64,000 bases of DNA from Pseudomonas vanderleydeniana (GCF_014268755.2 NZ_CP077093.1:6632501-6696500), one strand, 5' to 3'. Shown: positions 19,561 to 28,515, numbered from the stretch's first letter. The notes: a model not told the origin generated them from the letters alone. A program made the numbers and translations.

Positions 19561-19582
19561 ATCGCGAATAGTTCTCGTTAAT
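19561..19582. promoter_or_regulatory. Probable Fur box upstream of fiuI
   Basis: GCGAATAGTTCTCGTTAAT closely resembles the GCGAATAGTTCTCATTA form of Fur box seen before iron-regulated ECF sigma genes. It lies about 25-45 bp before the GTG start of fiuI. Confidence 0.6.
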
Positions 19583-19606
19583 TTAAACTTCCTGTCGGTA
19601 ATCCCC

Positions 19607-20125
19607 GTGTCGTCAGTCCGAAGCCCGCACAATGAGCTTGTTGGCGCCCTGTATCGCGACCATCGCAGTTGGTTGCTGGCATGGCTGCGACGCAACATCG
19701 CCTGTCCACAACGCGCCGAAGACCTGAGCCAGGACACGTTCGTCCGCCTGCTCGGTCGTGACGAGCTCAAGGCTCCGCGCGAACCCAAGGCGTTCCTGGT
19801 GGCGATTGCCAAGGGGCTGCTGTTCGATCACTTCCGTCGGGCTGCGCTGGAGCAGGCGTACCTCAACGAACTGATGCTGCTGCCGGAACACGAACAACCG
19901 TCGCTGGAAGATCAGCAACTGATCCTCGAGGATCTCAAGGCGATCGACCGGATGCTCGGCAAGCTCTCGAGCAAGGCTCGCTCCGCCTTCCTCTATAACC
20001 GCCTCGAGGGCCTGAGCCACGCCGAGATCGCGGAAAAACTCGGTGTCTCGGTCCCCCGTGTGCGCCAGTACCTGGCCCAGGGCATTCGCCAGTGCTACAT
20101 CGCACTGTATGGCGAACCGACATGA
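19607..20125 (+). CDS. fiuI: ECF sigma factor, FecI family (FiuI-like)
   Basis: 172-residue extracytoplasmic-function sigma factor. Region 2 at residues 10-80 (AEDLSQDTFVRLL) and region 4 at 110-165 (LEGLSHAEIAEKLGVSVPRV). It should direct RNA polymerase to the adjacent receptor gene when the receptor senses its siderophore. GTG start, preceded by a Fur box; the next gene overlaps by ATGA. Order sigma/anti-sigma/TonB receptor matches P. aeruginosa PA0472-PA0470 (fiuI-fiuR-fiuA), the ferrichrome system. The symbol rests on that synteny. Confidence 0.85.
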   Translation: MSSVRSPHNELVGALYRDHRSWLLAWLRRNIACPQRAEDLSQDTFVRLLGRDELKAPREPKAFLVAIAKGLLFDHFRRAALEQAYLNELMLLPEHEQPSLEDQQLILEDLKAIDRMLGKLSSKARSAFLYNRLEGLSHAEIAEKLGVSVPRVRQYLAQGIRQCYIALYGEPT

Positions 20126-21102
20126 ATCCGTTCAATAACAAGCCGGTGTCCGCCCGCGTCCTCGACGCCGCGATTGCCTGGCAACTGTGCCTGGACGGCA
20201 GCGGCCGCAGCGCGGTGGAACAGGCCGAGTTCGAGAAGTGGTACGCGGCCAGCGAAGAACACGCCCGGGCCTGGAGCCAGTTGGGCATGCTCGACCAGCG
20301 CTTCAGTGGCACCAGCGCACCGGCGCGCAGTGCCCTGCTGAAATCCCGCGACAGCGCGCACCGGCGAATGCGCAAGCTCGGCAGTGGCCTGGCGAGCGTG
20401 ATGCTGGCCTGCGGCCTGGCCCTGCTGCTGGGCAACCACTACCTGCCGATCGACTACTGGCTGGCCGACCAGCGTACCGCCACCGGCGAACAGCGTACCC
20501 TGCACCTGGCCGATGGCACCGTCATCCAGCTCAATACCCACAGTGCGCTGGACGTGCGTTTCGATGAGAAGACCCGCCGGGTGGTGCTGCGCGACGGCGA
20601 GATCCTGATCGAGACCGGCCACGGCGACGCCCGTCCGTTCATCGTCGAAACCGGCGACGGGCGCATGCGCGCCCTGGGCACACGCTTCCTGGTCAAGCGC
20701 GAGGACAACGGCACCCGCCTGAGCGTGCTGCAATCGGCAGTGGCCGCCCGGCCCGAGTTGCAACACGACGAACAGATTCTGCATGAAGGCCAGCAGGTAC
20801 TGATGCGAAACGATCGCCTCGGCCCGTTGCAAACCCTCGATCCCGGGGCCGACGCCTGGACCCGCGGCATGCTGGTGGTCGACAACATGCGCCTGGCGGA
20901 CATGCTCGATGAACTCGGCCGCTATCGCCGCGGCCACCTTGGCGTCGATCCGAAGGTCGCCGACCTGCGGATCACCGGCAGCTTCCCGCTGCACGACACC
21001 GACCTGGCGCTGACCGCCCTGCTGCCGACCCTGCCGGTGCAGATCGAACGGCACACCCAGTGGTGGGTGACGGTACAGGCCAAGGCCGACCCCAAACCCT
21101 GA
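20122..21102 (+). CDS. fiuR: FecR-type anti-sigma factor (FiuR-like)
   Basis: Inner-membrane sigma regulator of about 326 residues. The cytoplasmic N-terminus has the DUF4880 motif AIAWQLCLDGSG, which binds the sigma factor. One transmembrane helix follows (SGLASVMLACGLALLLG, ~residues 90-108), and a periplasmic FecR domain contains GEQRTLHLADGTVIQLNTHS. A C-terminal secretin/STN-like stretch, VDNMRLADMLDELGRYRRGH, would contact the receptor signalling domain. Translation is coupled to fiuI by an ATGA overlap. Confidence 0.87.
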   Translation: MNPFNNKPVSARVLDAAIAWQLCLDGSGRSAVEQAEFEKWYAASEEHARAWSQLGMLDQRFSGTSAPARSALLKSRDSAHRRMRKLGSGLASVMLACGLALLLGNHYLPIDYWLADQRTATGEQRTLHLADGTVIQLNTHSALDVRFDEKTRRVVLRDGEILIETGHGDARPFIVETGDGRMRALGTRFLVKREDNGTRLSVLQSAVAARPELQHDEQILHEGQQVLMRNDRLGPLQTLDPGADAWTRGMLVVDNMRLADMLDELGRYRRGHLGVDPKVADLRITGSFPLHDTDLALTALLPTLPVQIERHTQWWVTVQAKADPKP

Positions 21103-21128
21103 ATGTAGGCACCTGATCGTCCCCAACC

Positions 21129-21251
21129 GATCGTTCCCGCGCTCTGCGTGGGAATGCCTTTCAGGACGCTCGGCGTCCGCTCTTGTGACGCAGAGCGTCA
21201 CGGGCTGCGCTCACACGCGGAGCGTGGGAGCGATCAAGATCGGGAACGATC
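21129..21251. repeat. Paired REP element, family 3
   Basis: GATCGTTCCCGCGCTCTGCG at 21129 faces GCGTGGGAGCGATC and GGGAACGATC at the right end; a central GTGACG...CGTCAC stem lies between. Same family as 47060-47166 and 60486-60592. The remainder of the gap (21252-21416) is AT-richer and probably contains the fiuA promoter read by FiuI. Confidence 0.8.
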
Positions 21252-21416
21252 ATCCACCTGACCGGCCACGGAATGCCTCACACCTGTCCCCACGGGAGGA
21301 CGGTGTTCATCCGGAGAGCCAACGTGAATCTAAATTATTTTCAATCAGCCCTATCACTTTTCGAATCTCGTCCGGCCCATAGGCATTGAGAAACATTTCC
21401 ATTCAGGAATCCGCCC

Positions 21417-23846
21417 ATGTCCCGCACGCTCGATACCCTGCTTCGCCCCAGTCTCCTGGCCGCCGCCATCGCCCTCGGCACGCCGCTGCTCAGCCCGATG
21501 CTGATCGCTGCCGAACAGGCCTCCAGCGTGCGCGCCTACAACCTGCCGGCCGGTCCGCTGGGCGCGGTGCTGAGCCAGATCGCCAGCCAGTCCGGGGTAA
21601 CCCTGAGCCTTGACCCGGCCCTGGCCGCCGGCAAGACCTCGGCACCGGTCCAGGGCCAGTTCGACGCCCTCGGCGCCCTGCATGCCGCACTCAATGGCAC
21701 CGGCCTGCAACTGGTACAGAGCAGCGCCGGCACCTATACCCTGGTTCCTGTCGTCGCCGGTGCGCTGGCCCTGCCGGAAACCAACATCACCGGCCAGGGC
21801 AGCGGCGAAAGCGCCTGGGGCCCGGTCGAGGGCTACGTTGCCACCCGCACTGCTGCCGGCACCAAGACCGACACCGCCCTGGTCGAAGCCCCGCGCTCGA
21901 TCTCCGTCGCCACCCGCGAGCAGATGAAGCAGCGTAACGTACAGAACCTCGACGACGCCGTGCGCTACATGCCAGGCATCGTCGCCAGCAGCTTTGGCAG
22001 CGACAGCCGCGCCGACTGGCTGCTGGTTCGCGGTTTCGAACCGACCCAGTTCCTCGATGGCCTGCCTCTGCCCAAGGGCGTGTACGCCAACCCGAAAATG
22101 GAAACCTGGAACCTGGATCGTGTCGCCCTGCTGCGTGGCCCGGCTTCCTCGGTGTACGGCCAGACACCGCCCGGTGGCCTGATCGACATGGTCAGCCGTC
22201 GTCCCAGCACCGAAGCCAGCCATGAGGTCGAAGTGCAGTACGGCACCGACAATCATCGCCAGATCAACTTCGCCAGCACCGGCAAGATCGATGACGACGG
22301 CCAGTTCCTCTACAACCTCAGCGGCGTGGTCCGCGATGGTGGCACCCAGATCGAAAAGATCGATGACAAGCGCTACAACATCGCTCCCAGCCTGACCTGG
22401 AACATCGACCCCGACACCCGGTTGACCCTGCTCTCGCAGTTCACCCGCGACGATACCGGCATGACCAGCCAGTTCCGGCCGATCCAGGGCACCAAGATCA
22501 AGATGCCGTTCGGCGACATCTCCCGCGACAAGAACCTCGGCGACCCGAACTGGGAATACTACGACCGCACCTACTACTCCCTGGGCTACGCCTTCGAACA
22601 CCGCATCAACGACACCTGGCAGTTCCGCCAGAACCTGCGCTACACCAAATCCGAGCTGTCCTTCCAGGCCATTACCCCCCTCTCCTATCCCTATGGGCAA
22701 GTGGATAACCAGGGCAACCTGTCCTCTCGCAGCACCACCAGCACCGACGAGAACATCGGCCAGATCGCCATCGACAACAACCTGCAGGGCAACTTCAATA
22801 CCGGCGAAATCGCCCATACCCTGTTGCTCGGCCTGGATCACCAGCGCAGCGATACCACCTACACCTCGATCTTCGGCAGCGCACCCGGCATCAACGTGAA
22901 CAACCCGACCTACGGACTGGCGATCACCCGCCCGGCACGTTCAACCGCCTATTACGACTACAACCAGAAAACCAACCAGACCGGTCTCTACATCCAGGAC
23001 CAGATGGCCCTCGATCAATGGCGCCTGACCCTCGGCGGTCGCGAGGACTGGGTCCACAGCGGTACCACCTACTTCAACAAGAACGACGTCACCAACACCC
23101 AGCGGGACAAGGCCTTCACCGGCAATGCCGCCATCAGCTACGTATTCGACTCGGGCGTGGTGCCCTACCTGTCGTATGCCGAGTCGTTCCAGCCGACCAG
23201 CAACGCCAGCGCCTCGCCTACCGAAACCTTCAAGCCAACCGAAGGCAAGCAGTGGGAACTGGGCGTGAAATACCAACCACCGGGCAGCAACACGCTGCTC
23301 ACGGCTGCGGTGTACGACCTGACCCAGAAAAACGTGCAGGTCACCGACATGGTCGGCAACACTCCAGTCACCAGCCAGACCGGCGAAGTGAAGGTCAAGG
23401 GCCTGGAACTGGAAGCCACCTCCGACGTCACCGAGAACCTCAAGCTGATCGCCAGCTACACCCTGTCCAAGTCCGAAGTGCAGAAAGGCATCTACAAGGG
23501 CAACCGCCTGCAACGGATGCCCGAACAGCAGGCCTCGTTGTGGACCGACTACACCTGGCACAGCGGCTTCCTCGACGGCTTCGGCGTCGGCGCCGGTGCC
23601 CGCTACACCGGCAATACCTACGGCGACCAGGCCAACACCTGGCTCGGCAAGGCCGATGCCTACACGGTGTTCGACGCGTCGGTCCACTATGACCTGGGCC
23701 GCGTCGACAACGCCCTCAAGGGTGCCACCGTGGCGGTCAAGGCCACCAACCTGTTCGACAAGGAATACCTGTCCACCTGTGACAGCTACTACTGCTACTA
23801 CGGTGACCAACGCAGCGTGGTCGCCAGCGTGAACTACAAGTGGTAA
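21417..23846 (+). CDS. fiuA: TonB-dependent siderophore receptor with signalling domain (FiuA-like)
   Basis: Outer-membrane iron-siderophore transducer of 809 residues. Signal peptide ~1-33; STN signalling domain ~35-110 (AYNLPAGPLGAVLSQIASQS), which contacts FiuR; plug ~150-270 (VEAPRSISVATREQMKQR, LVRGF, RGPASSVYGQTPPGG); then a 22-strand barrel ending in Trp (SVVASVNYKW). The FhuA/FoxA-like plug and the fiuI-fiuR neighbours support ferrichrome or another hydroxamate as ligand, though specificity is not readable directly. The start has a CAGGAA ribosome site. Terminator-like hairpin follows. Confidence 0.88.
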   Translation: MSRTLDTLLRPSLLAAAIALGTPLLSPMLIAAEQASSVRAYNLPAGPLGAVLSQIASQSGVTLSLDPALAAGKTSAPVQGQFDALGALHAALNGTGLQLVQSSAGTYTLVPVVAGALALPETNITGQGSGESAWGPVEGYVATRTAAGTKTDTALVEAPRSISVATREQMKQRNVQNLDDAVRYMPGIVASSFGSDSRADWLLVRGFEPTQFLDGLPLPKGVYANPKMETWNLDRVALLRGPASSVYGQTPPGGLIDMVSRRPSTEASHEVEVQYGTDNHRQINFASTGKIDDDGQFLYNLSGVVRDGGTQIEKIDDKRYNIAPSLTWNIDPDTRLTLLSQFTRDDTGMTSQFRPIQGTKIKMPFGDISRDKNLGDPNWEYYDRTYYSLGYAFEHRINDTWQFRQNLRYTKSELSFQAITPLSYPYGQVDNQGNLSSRSTTSTDENIGQIAIDNNLQGNFNTGEIAHTLLLGLDHQRSDTTYTSIFGSAPGINVNNPTYGLAITRPARSTAYYDYNQKTNQTGLYIQDQMALDQWRLTLGGREDWVHSGTTYFNKNDVTNTQRDKAFTGNAAISYVFDSGVVPYLSYAESFQPTSNASASPTETFKPTEGKQWELGVKYQPPGSNTLLTAAVYDLTQKNVQVTDMVGNTPVTSQTGEVKVKGLELEATSDVTENLKLIASYTLSKSEVQKGIYKGNRLQRMPEQQASLWTDYTWHSGFLDGFGVGAGARYTGNTYGDQANTWLGKADAYTVFDASVHYDLGRVDNALKGATVAVKATNLFDKEYLSTCDSYYCYYGDQRSVVASVNYKW

Positions 23847-23871
23847 CCGACTAGCTTCATCGCGTCGAAAC

Positions 23872-23899
23872 AAGGGTCACGGGCAGCCGTGGCCCTTTT
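23872..23899 (+). terminator. Hairpin after fiuA
   Basis: AAGGGTCACGG-GCAG-CCGTGGCCCTTTT: an 11-bp stem with one mismatch and a T4 tail, 26 bp after the fiuA stop. It may attenuate read-through into the PepSY gene. Confidence 0.6.
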
Positions 23900-23915
23900 G
23901 CATTTGGAAAATGCC

Positions 23916-25037
23916 ATGAAAAGCCACACCATCCGCCGCTGGGCCTTCATCCACACCTGGACCAGCCTGATCTGCACCCTGTTCCTGCTGATGCTGGCAC
24001 TGACCGGGCTGCCGCTGGTCTTCCACCATGAGATCGACCATCTGCTGGGCAACGAACCCGAGCTGCGGCAGATGCCCGCCGACACCCCGCAGTTGAATCT
24101 GGAACAACTGGTGCAGGCCGCACAGGCCCATCGCCCCGGCGAGGCCATGCAATACCTGGCCTGGGACGATGATGATCCGAACGGGGTAATCGCGATCATG
24201 GCGGCCACTGCCGGCACCGAACCCAACTCGTCGCACTCCTTCATGCTCGACGCCCGGACCGGCGAGGCCCTGGAAACACCGGCGGCGAACGGCGGACTGA
24301 CCCTGTTCCTGCTGCGCCTGCACGTGGACATGTTCGCCGGCCTGCCCGGCAAGCTGCTGCTGGCCTTCATGGGCGTACTGTTCGTGCTGGCACTGATCTC
24401 CGGCACGGTGCTGTACCTGCCGTTCATGCGCCGCCTGGAGTTCGCCAGCGTGCGCCAGGACAAATCCAGCCGCCTGCGCTGGCTCGACCTGCACAACCTG
24501 ATCGGCATCGTCACCCTGACCTGGTGCCTGGTGGTCGGCGTCACCGGCGTGATCAGCGCCTGTGCTGACCTGATCATCGACGCCTGGCGCAGCGAAAGCC
24601 TCGGCGCCATGGTCGAGCCCTATCGCAACGCCCCGCCGCTGACCCGGCTCGCCCCGGCCAGCGACCTGCTGAAGATCGCCGAGCAGGCGGCCCCCGGCAT
24701 GCAGCCGGACTTCATCGCCTTCCCGGGCACACGTTTCTCCAGCGAACATCACTACGCGGTGTTCATGAAGGGCGCCAGCCAGCTGACCTCGCACCTGCTC
24801 ACACCGGTACTGATCGACGCCAGCAACCTGCAGGTCACCGCCGTGGCCGAACGGCCCTGGTACATGGATGCAATGGGCATGTCGCAACCCCTGCACTTCG
24901 GCGACTACGGCGGCCTGCCGATGAAGGTCCTCTGGGCCCTGCTCGATGTGCTGACCATCGTCGTGCTCGGCAGCGGCCTGTACCTGTGGTGGGTCCGCCG
25001 CCACCCCAAGGCCGCCATGGCAGAGGCCTGCCGATGA
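23916..25037 (+). CDS. PepSY-associated transmembrane protein
   Basis: 373 residues with four predicted membrane helices (~15-35, 138-160, 195-218, 342-362) and PepSY-type domains in the periplasmic loops. Conserved HTWTSL, RLHVDMFAG, DLHNLIGI and LWWVRRHPK segments are typical of PepSY_TM proteins that accompany TonB receptors; several members reduce ferric siderophores in the inner membrane using haem-ligating His residues. The His in helix 1 (FIHTW), HVDMF and LHNLIG are candidates. A role in releasing iron from the FiuA substrate is inferred from position. Confidence 0.82.
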   Translation: MKSHTIRRWAFIHTWTSLICTLFLLMLALTGLPLVFHHEIDHLLGNEPELRQMPADTPQLNLEQLVQAAQAHRPGEAMQYLAWDDDDPNGVIAIMAATAGTEPNSSHSFMLDARTGEALETPAANGGLTLFLLRLHVDMFAGLPGKLLLAFMGVLFVLALISGTVLYLPFMRRLEFASVRQDKSSRLRWLDLHNLIGIVTLTWCLVVGVTGVISACADLIIDAWRSESLGAMVEPYRNAPPLTRLAPASDLLKIAEQAAPGMQPDFIAFPGTRFSSEHHYAVFMKGASQLTSHLLTPVLIDASNLQVTAVAERPWYMDAMGMSQPLHFGDYGGLPMKVLWALLDVLTIVVLGSGLYLWWVRRHPKAAMAEACR

Positions 25038-25219
25038 AACCAAGGGCATCGAATTTCTGGAAGGTCTTCGCCATCCCGCTGCTGATCGCCGTGCTCACCG
25101 CCGCGGGGTTGTTCACCGCGCTGCTCGGCGATGGCCTGTGGGATGCGCTGAGCTGGCTGGGCCTGGGCATTCCGGCGGTAATCGGCATTCAGGCCCTGCT
25201 ACGTCGCCGCCCCCGCTGA
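25034..25219 (+). CDS. Small two-helix membrane protein
   Basis: 61 residues, MKPRASNFWKVFAIPLLIAV at the N-terminus. Two hydrophobic helices (~10-30 and 38-53) and a basic C-terminus (LLRRRPR). The ATG overlaps the stop of the PepSY gene (ATGA), so the two are translated together and probably work together. Resembles small DUF-type companions of PepSY ferric reductases. No motif identifies a function. Confidence 0.72.
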   Translation: MKPRASNFWKVFAIPLLIAVLTAAGLFTALLGDGLWDALSWLGLGIPAVIGIQALLRRRPR

Positions 25220-25243
25220 CTCCATAGTCATACGACAACAATG

Positions 25244-25284
25244 AAAGCGCCCATCGGTCAGAAACCGCGATAGGCGCTTTTTTT
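25244..25284 (+). terminator. Intrinsic terminator of the fiu/PepSY block
   Basis: AAAGCGCC-ATCGG ... CCG-GAT-GGCGCTTTTTTT, a long stem with a T7 tail 24 bp after the small membrane protein. Confidence 0.88.
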
Positions 25285-25297
25285 GTTGAAACTCCAA

Positions 25298-25348
25298 TTG
25301 ACATCCCCTCTCGACAGTCCTTATAAAGGCGCTAGTCATACGACGACA
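25298..25348 (+). promoter_or_regulatory. Sigma-70 promoter with operator at +1 for the MFS gene
   Basis: TTGACA (25298-25303), 18 bp, TATAAA (25322-25327). TAGTCATACGACGACA at 25333-25348 covers the expected start site and extends into CATACAAC. A near-identical copy, TAGTCATACGACAACA, lies 108 bp upstream at 25225-25240. This looks like a two-site repressor arrangement, possibly for a GntR/FadR-family regulator of sugar-acid genes. The MFS start is 217 bp further on; the rest of the gap shows no gene. Confidence 0.65.
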
Positions 25349-25564
25349 TACAACGAAACATATTCGCTCCAATAAAAATAATTCAAAGAGTGTCCACGCA
25401 AATGACCGGATTCATTGCACCTCCTGCAGGCCTGTGCGCCCTGCTCGCCACTGGCTCCCCAACAACCCACTCGCCACCCTCCTGATGTCCCGACGCACCC
25501 GTTCCCCGTTCGAGCACGGGGCGCTACGCACCACCTCGACTCCAAAAACAAAAATGGTGAAGTG

Positions 25565-26857
25565 ATGAAAATCAAAGGCATCCGCTGGTGGATGATCGGC
25601 CTGGTCACCTGTGGCCTGATGGTCAACTACCTGGCTCGCAACACGCTGTCGGTGGCCGCACCGACGCTCATGAGCGAGATGAACGTTTCCACCGAGCAGT
25701 ACTCGCATATCGTCGTCGCCTGGCAGATCGGCTATGCGTTGATGCAGCCGATCGCCGGCTACATCGTCGACGCCATCGGCACCAAGCTGGGCTTCGCGAT
25801 CTTCGCCATCGCCTGGTCCCTGGCCTGTGCGGCGGCAGCCCTGGCCAGCGGCTGGCAGGGCCTGGCGTTTGTGCGCGGACTACTGGGCGTCACCGAGGCC
25901 GCCGGCCTGCCGGCGGCGGTCAAGACCACCACCGAATGGTTCCCGGCCAAGGAGCGCTCCGTCGCCATCGGCTGGTTCAACATCGGCTCGTCCTTCGGCG
26001 CGCTGCTGGCACCGCCCCTGGTGGTCTGGGCGATCCTGCAGAGTGGCTGGCAACTGGCGTTCATCATCGTCGGCGCCCTGGGCATCGTCTGGAGCCTGGC
26101 CTGGCTGTGGCTGTACAAGCACCCACGGGACCAGAAGCGCCTGAGCGACACCGAGCGCGACTACATCCTCAGCGGCCAGGAAGAACACTTCAAGGACGCC
26201 ACCCCGAAAAAGGGTAGCTGGAAAAAGGTCGTCATCAGCCGCAACTTCTTCGCCATCGCCAGTGCACGCTTTCTCTCGGAGCCGGCCTGGCAGACCTTCA
26301 ACGCCTGGATTCCGCTGTACCTGATGACCGAACGGCACATGAACATCAAGGAGATCGCGATGTTCGCCTGGCTGCCGTTCCTGGCTGCTGACCTGGGCTG
26401 CATCCTCGGCGGCTACCTGAGCCCGTTCTTCCACAAGCACCTCAAGGTCAGCCTGTTCACCTCGCGCAAGATGGTGATGTTCCTCGGTTGCAGCTGCATG
26501 ATCGGCCCGGCCTGCATCGGCCTGGTGGAAAGCCCGTATACGGCCATTGCCCTGCTCTGTGTCGGCGGCTTCGCCCACCAGACCCTGTCCGGTGCGCTGT
26601 ACGCGATCACCTCCGACTCCTTCGGCAAGAATGAAGTCGCCACGGCCACGGGTGTCGGCGGCATGTTCGGCTACTTCGGCGCGGCGCTGTTCACCATGGT
26701 CCTGGGCATCATGGTGACCAAGGTCGGCTACAGCCCGTTGTTCGTGGTCCTGGCGATCTTCGACATCGTCGCCGCGCTGCTGGTGTGGAACGTGGCCCGG
26801 CCGCTCAAGTCGGCGCCGAACGAACCGACGCTGAACGGCACCCCCGCCACGGCATGA
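25565..26857 (+). CDS. MFS transporter of the anion:cation symporter family (hexuronate/glucarate type)
   Basis: 430 residues, twelve predicted helices. The N-terminus MKIKGIRWWMIGLVTCGLMV and the motifs NYLARNTLSVAAPTL, GYIVDAIGTKLGF, RGLLGVTEAAGLPAAVKTT and EWFPAKERSVAIGWFN are those of the ACS family (ExuT, GudP, GarP). These proton symporters take up hexuronates or aldarates. No catabolic genes adjoin it, so the precise substrate is open. The start ATG follows GTGA and is the only one compatible with the family alignment. Confidence 0.85.
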   Translation: MKIKGIRWWMIGLVTCGLMVNYLARNTLSVAAPTLMSEMNVSTEQYSHIVVAWQIGYALMQPIAGYIVDAIGTKLGFAIFAIAWSLACAAAALASGWQGLAFVRGLLGVTEAAGLPAAVKTTTEWFPAKERSVAIGWFNIGSSFGALLAPPLVVWAILQSGWQLAFIIVGALGIVWSLAWLWLYKHPRDQKRLSDTERDYILSGQEEHFKDATPKKGSWKKVVISRNFFAIASARFLSEPAWQTFNAWIPLYLMTERHMNIKEIAMFAWLPFLAADLGCILGGYLSPFFHKHLKVSLFTSRKMVMFLGCSCMIGPACIGLVESPYTAIALLCVGGFAHQTLSGALYAITSDSFGKNEVATATGVGGMFGYFGAALFTMVLGIMVTKVGYSPLFVVLAIFDIVAALLVWNVARPLKSAPNEPTLNGTPATA

Positions 26858-26882
26858 TACCGAGGTAAGGCTCAAGGGCCCC

Positions 26883-26972
26883 TTCGCGGATAAATCCTGC
26901 TCCCACGGGTTCAGTGGTGGTCACAGAACCTGTGAACGCCGCTCCTCTGTGGGAGCCGGATTCATCCGCGAA
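26883..26972. repeat. Paired REP element, family 1
   Basis: TTCGCGGATAAATCCTGCTC at 26883 faces GAGCCGGATTCATCCGCGAA ending at 26972, with CCCAC/GTGGG between them. It sits between the convergent MFS and creD genes. Confidence 0.8.
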
Positions 26973-27057
26973 GCTCTTGACGATCTGAAGGACGCCCTCG
27001 CCAATCAGCCATGCCAACTCCCTCCCCCACTGCTGTTCCTCGCGCAACCCCAGCGAC

Positions 27058-28431
27058 CTACTCATGGGCCACCTCGGCATCGACCGGCTGGCGGCTGCTG
27101 GTCCTCGCCAGGCCGACCCCATACCAGTCGAGCTTGCGGGTCAGCACCATGAACACCCCGAGCAGGCTGAACAGCAGCAGCGAGCCCATCAGCAAGGCAT
27201 AGTCCTCGGCGCTCAGCAATCCATACAGCAGGCCGTAGAGCGCCGCCAGCGCCGTGGCGAAACCCAGGCCGTGCCCCAGGCTGCGCAGTACATGACAGGT
27301 GTAGAAGCCGATCAGGCCGACACAGGCCCCCGCCGACACCAGGTACGCCATGCCAAACCCCAGGTGTTCCGACAGCGACAGCAGCAACAGATAGAACAGG
27401 GCCAACGCCGCGCCGACCAGGGCGTACTGGATCGGATGCACCGCCAGGCGCTTGAGCACTTCGAACAGGAAGAAACCGGCGAACGTCAGGGCAATGAACA
27501 GCAGCGCATACTTGATTGCACGATCGGACTTCAGGTACTGGTCCACCGGGTCGATCAGGCTCACGCCGAAACTACGATCGTTGAAGGACTCGCAACGGTT
27601 GGTGTCCACGCAGCTGCTCATCGCTTCATGCAGGTTGGTGGAGAAGAACGAGGTCTGCCAGTTGGCCGTGAAACCCTGCTCGGTCACTTCACGCCGGGCC
27701 GGCAAATAGTTGCCGATGAAGCTCGGGTGCGGCCAGTCGGCGGCCAGGTGCACGCTGCTGGTCTTGCCGACCGGAATCACCTGCAACTGGCCGGTACCCT
27801 GCAGCGTCAGGTCAAACTCGAAATCCAGGCGTTGCTGCTGCCGGCCATCGACTCGCGGCAGGGTCACATGCACACCATCGCCCAGCCAGCTCACCTGGGT
27901 TCCCGGCGTGAACTCCAACTGCCGGTCACCCAACTGCAGGGTCAGCGCATTCTCGATGCCACGGATATCGCTGATGCCGACAGCCAGGTAAGGCTCGTCG
28001 AAACGGTAGTCGGCAAAATCCTCGTCGATACCCAACTGCGCCGGCAGCACGAAAGTGCCGCTGATATGGTTGTTGGCGTGAAACAACCGTGCTTCATAGA
28101 TACCCCGCGCACGGCGCTCGGTCTGGATCTTGCCATCGACTTCGAAGCGATCCGGCAGCATGAACAAGCGCCCGCTGACTTCCCTGGTCTCCTGGATACG
28201 CTTGCCCTTGGCGTCGGTCTTCCATTCCCGCAACGTCTGGCGATACGGCACCACCAGCACCGGTCCGCTGATCAGCTGGCTGTTGCTGGAGCTGCGGGCG
28301 ATATCTTCCAGGACACCGTCGCGCAGGTACTGCCGCTCGCGGATCAACCCGTCAATCATCATCAACGGGACCAGCAACAACAGCATCAATAGGGCAATCG
28401 CCCCGAATTTTATCGCCAGACTGCGGTTCAT
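27058..28431 (-). CDS. creD: Inner-membrane protein CreD
   Basis: 457-residue CreD: one N-terminal helix (~10-28), a large periplasmic domain, then a C-terminal bundle of five to six helices from ~300. Starts MNRSLAIKFGAIALLMLLLL. CreD is the most strongly induced member of the CreBC regulon in Pseudomonas and affects envelope integrity; its biochemical activity is unknown. Normally it directly follows creC. Here six unrelated genes lie between, and it has its own 129-bp leader with CreB-tag-like repeats and a hairpin containing the ribosome site. Confidence 0.93.
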   Translation of the reverse strand: MNRSLAIKFGAIALLMLLLLVPLMMIDGLIRERQYLRDGVLEDIARSSSNSQLISGPVLVVPYRQTLREWKTDAKGKRIQETREVSGRLFMLPDRFEVDGKIQTERRARGIYEARLFHANNHISGTFVLPAQLGIDEDFADYRFDEPYLAVGISDIRGIENALTLQLGDRQLEFTPGTQVSWLGDGVHVTLPRVDGRQQQRLDFEFDLTLQGTGQLQVIPVGKTSSVHLAADWPHPSFIGNYLPARREVTEQGFTANWQTSFFSTNLHEAMSSCVDTNRCESFNDRSFGVSLIDPVDQYLKSDRAIKYALLFIALTFAGFFLFEVLKRLAVHPIQYALVGAALALFYLLLLSLSEHLGFGMAYLVSAGACVGLIGFYTCHVLRSLGHGLGFATALAALYGLLYGLLSAEDYALLMGSLLLFSLLGVFMVLTRKLDWYGVGLARTSSRQPVDAEVAHE

Positions 28432-28435
28432 GGGT

Positions 28436-28463
28436 CTCTCTCCCTGATTGGAATGGGAGAGAG
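28436..28463 (-). promoter_or_regulatory. Leader hairpin covering the creD ribosome site
   Basis: Perfect 9-bp inverted repeat CTCTCTCCC (28436-28444) / GGGAGAGAG (28455-28463), 10-nt loop. On the creD message the 3' arm carries GGGAG just before the ATG, so the likely Shine-Dalgarno can pair with the upstream arm. Confidence 0.5.
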
Positions 28464-28477
28464 TCTGGGACGCCCAT

Positions 28478-28515
28478 GTGGAGTCCTGATGGGGAGCATG
28501 TGGAGATTGTGTGGA
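28478..28515 (-). promoter_or_regulatory. Phased GTGGA repeats resembling the CreB tag, upstream of creD
   Basis: GTGGA occurs at 28478-28482, 28500-28504 and 28511-28515. Read towards creD the upper pair is TCCAC-N6-TCCAC, one base per half-site away from the cre/blr-tag TTCAC-N6-TTCAC described for CreB/BlrA regulons. Starts are 11 and 22 bp apart, one helical face. Confidence 0.5.
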
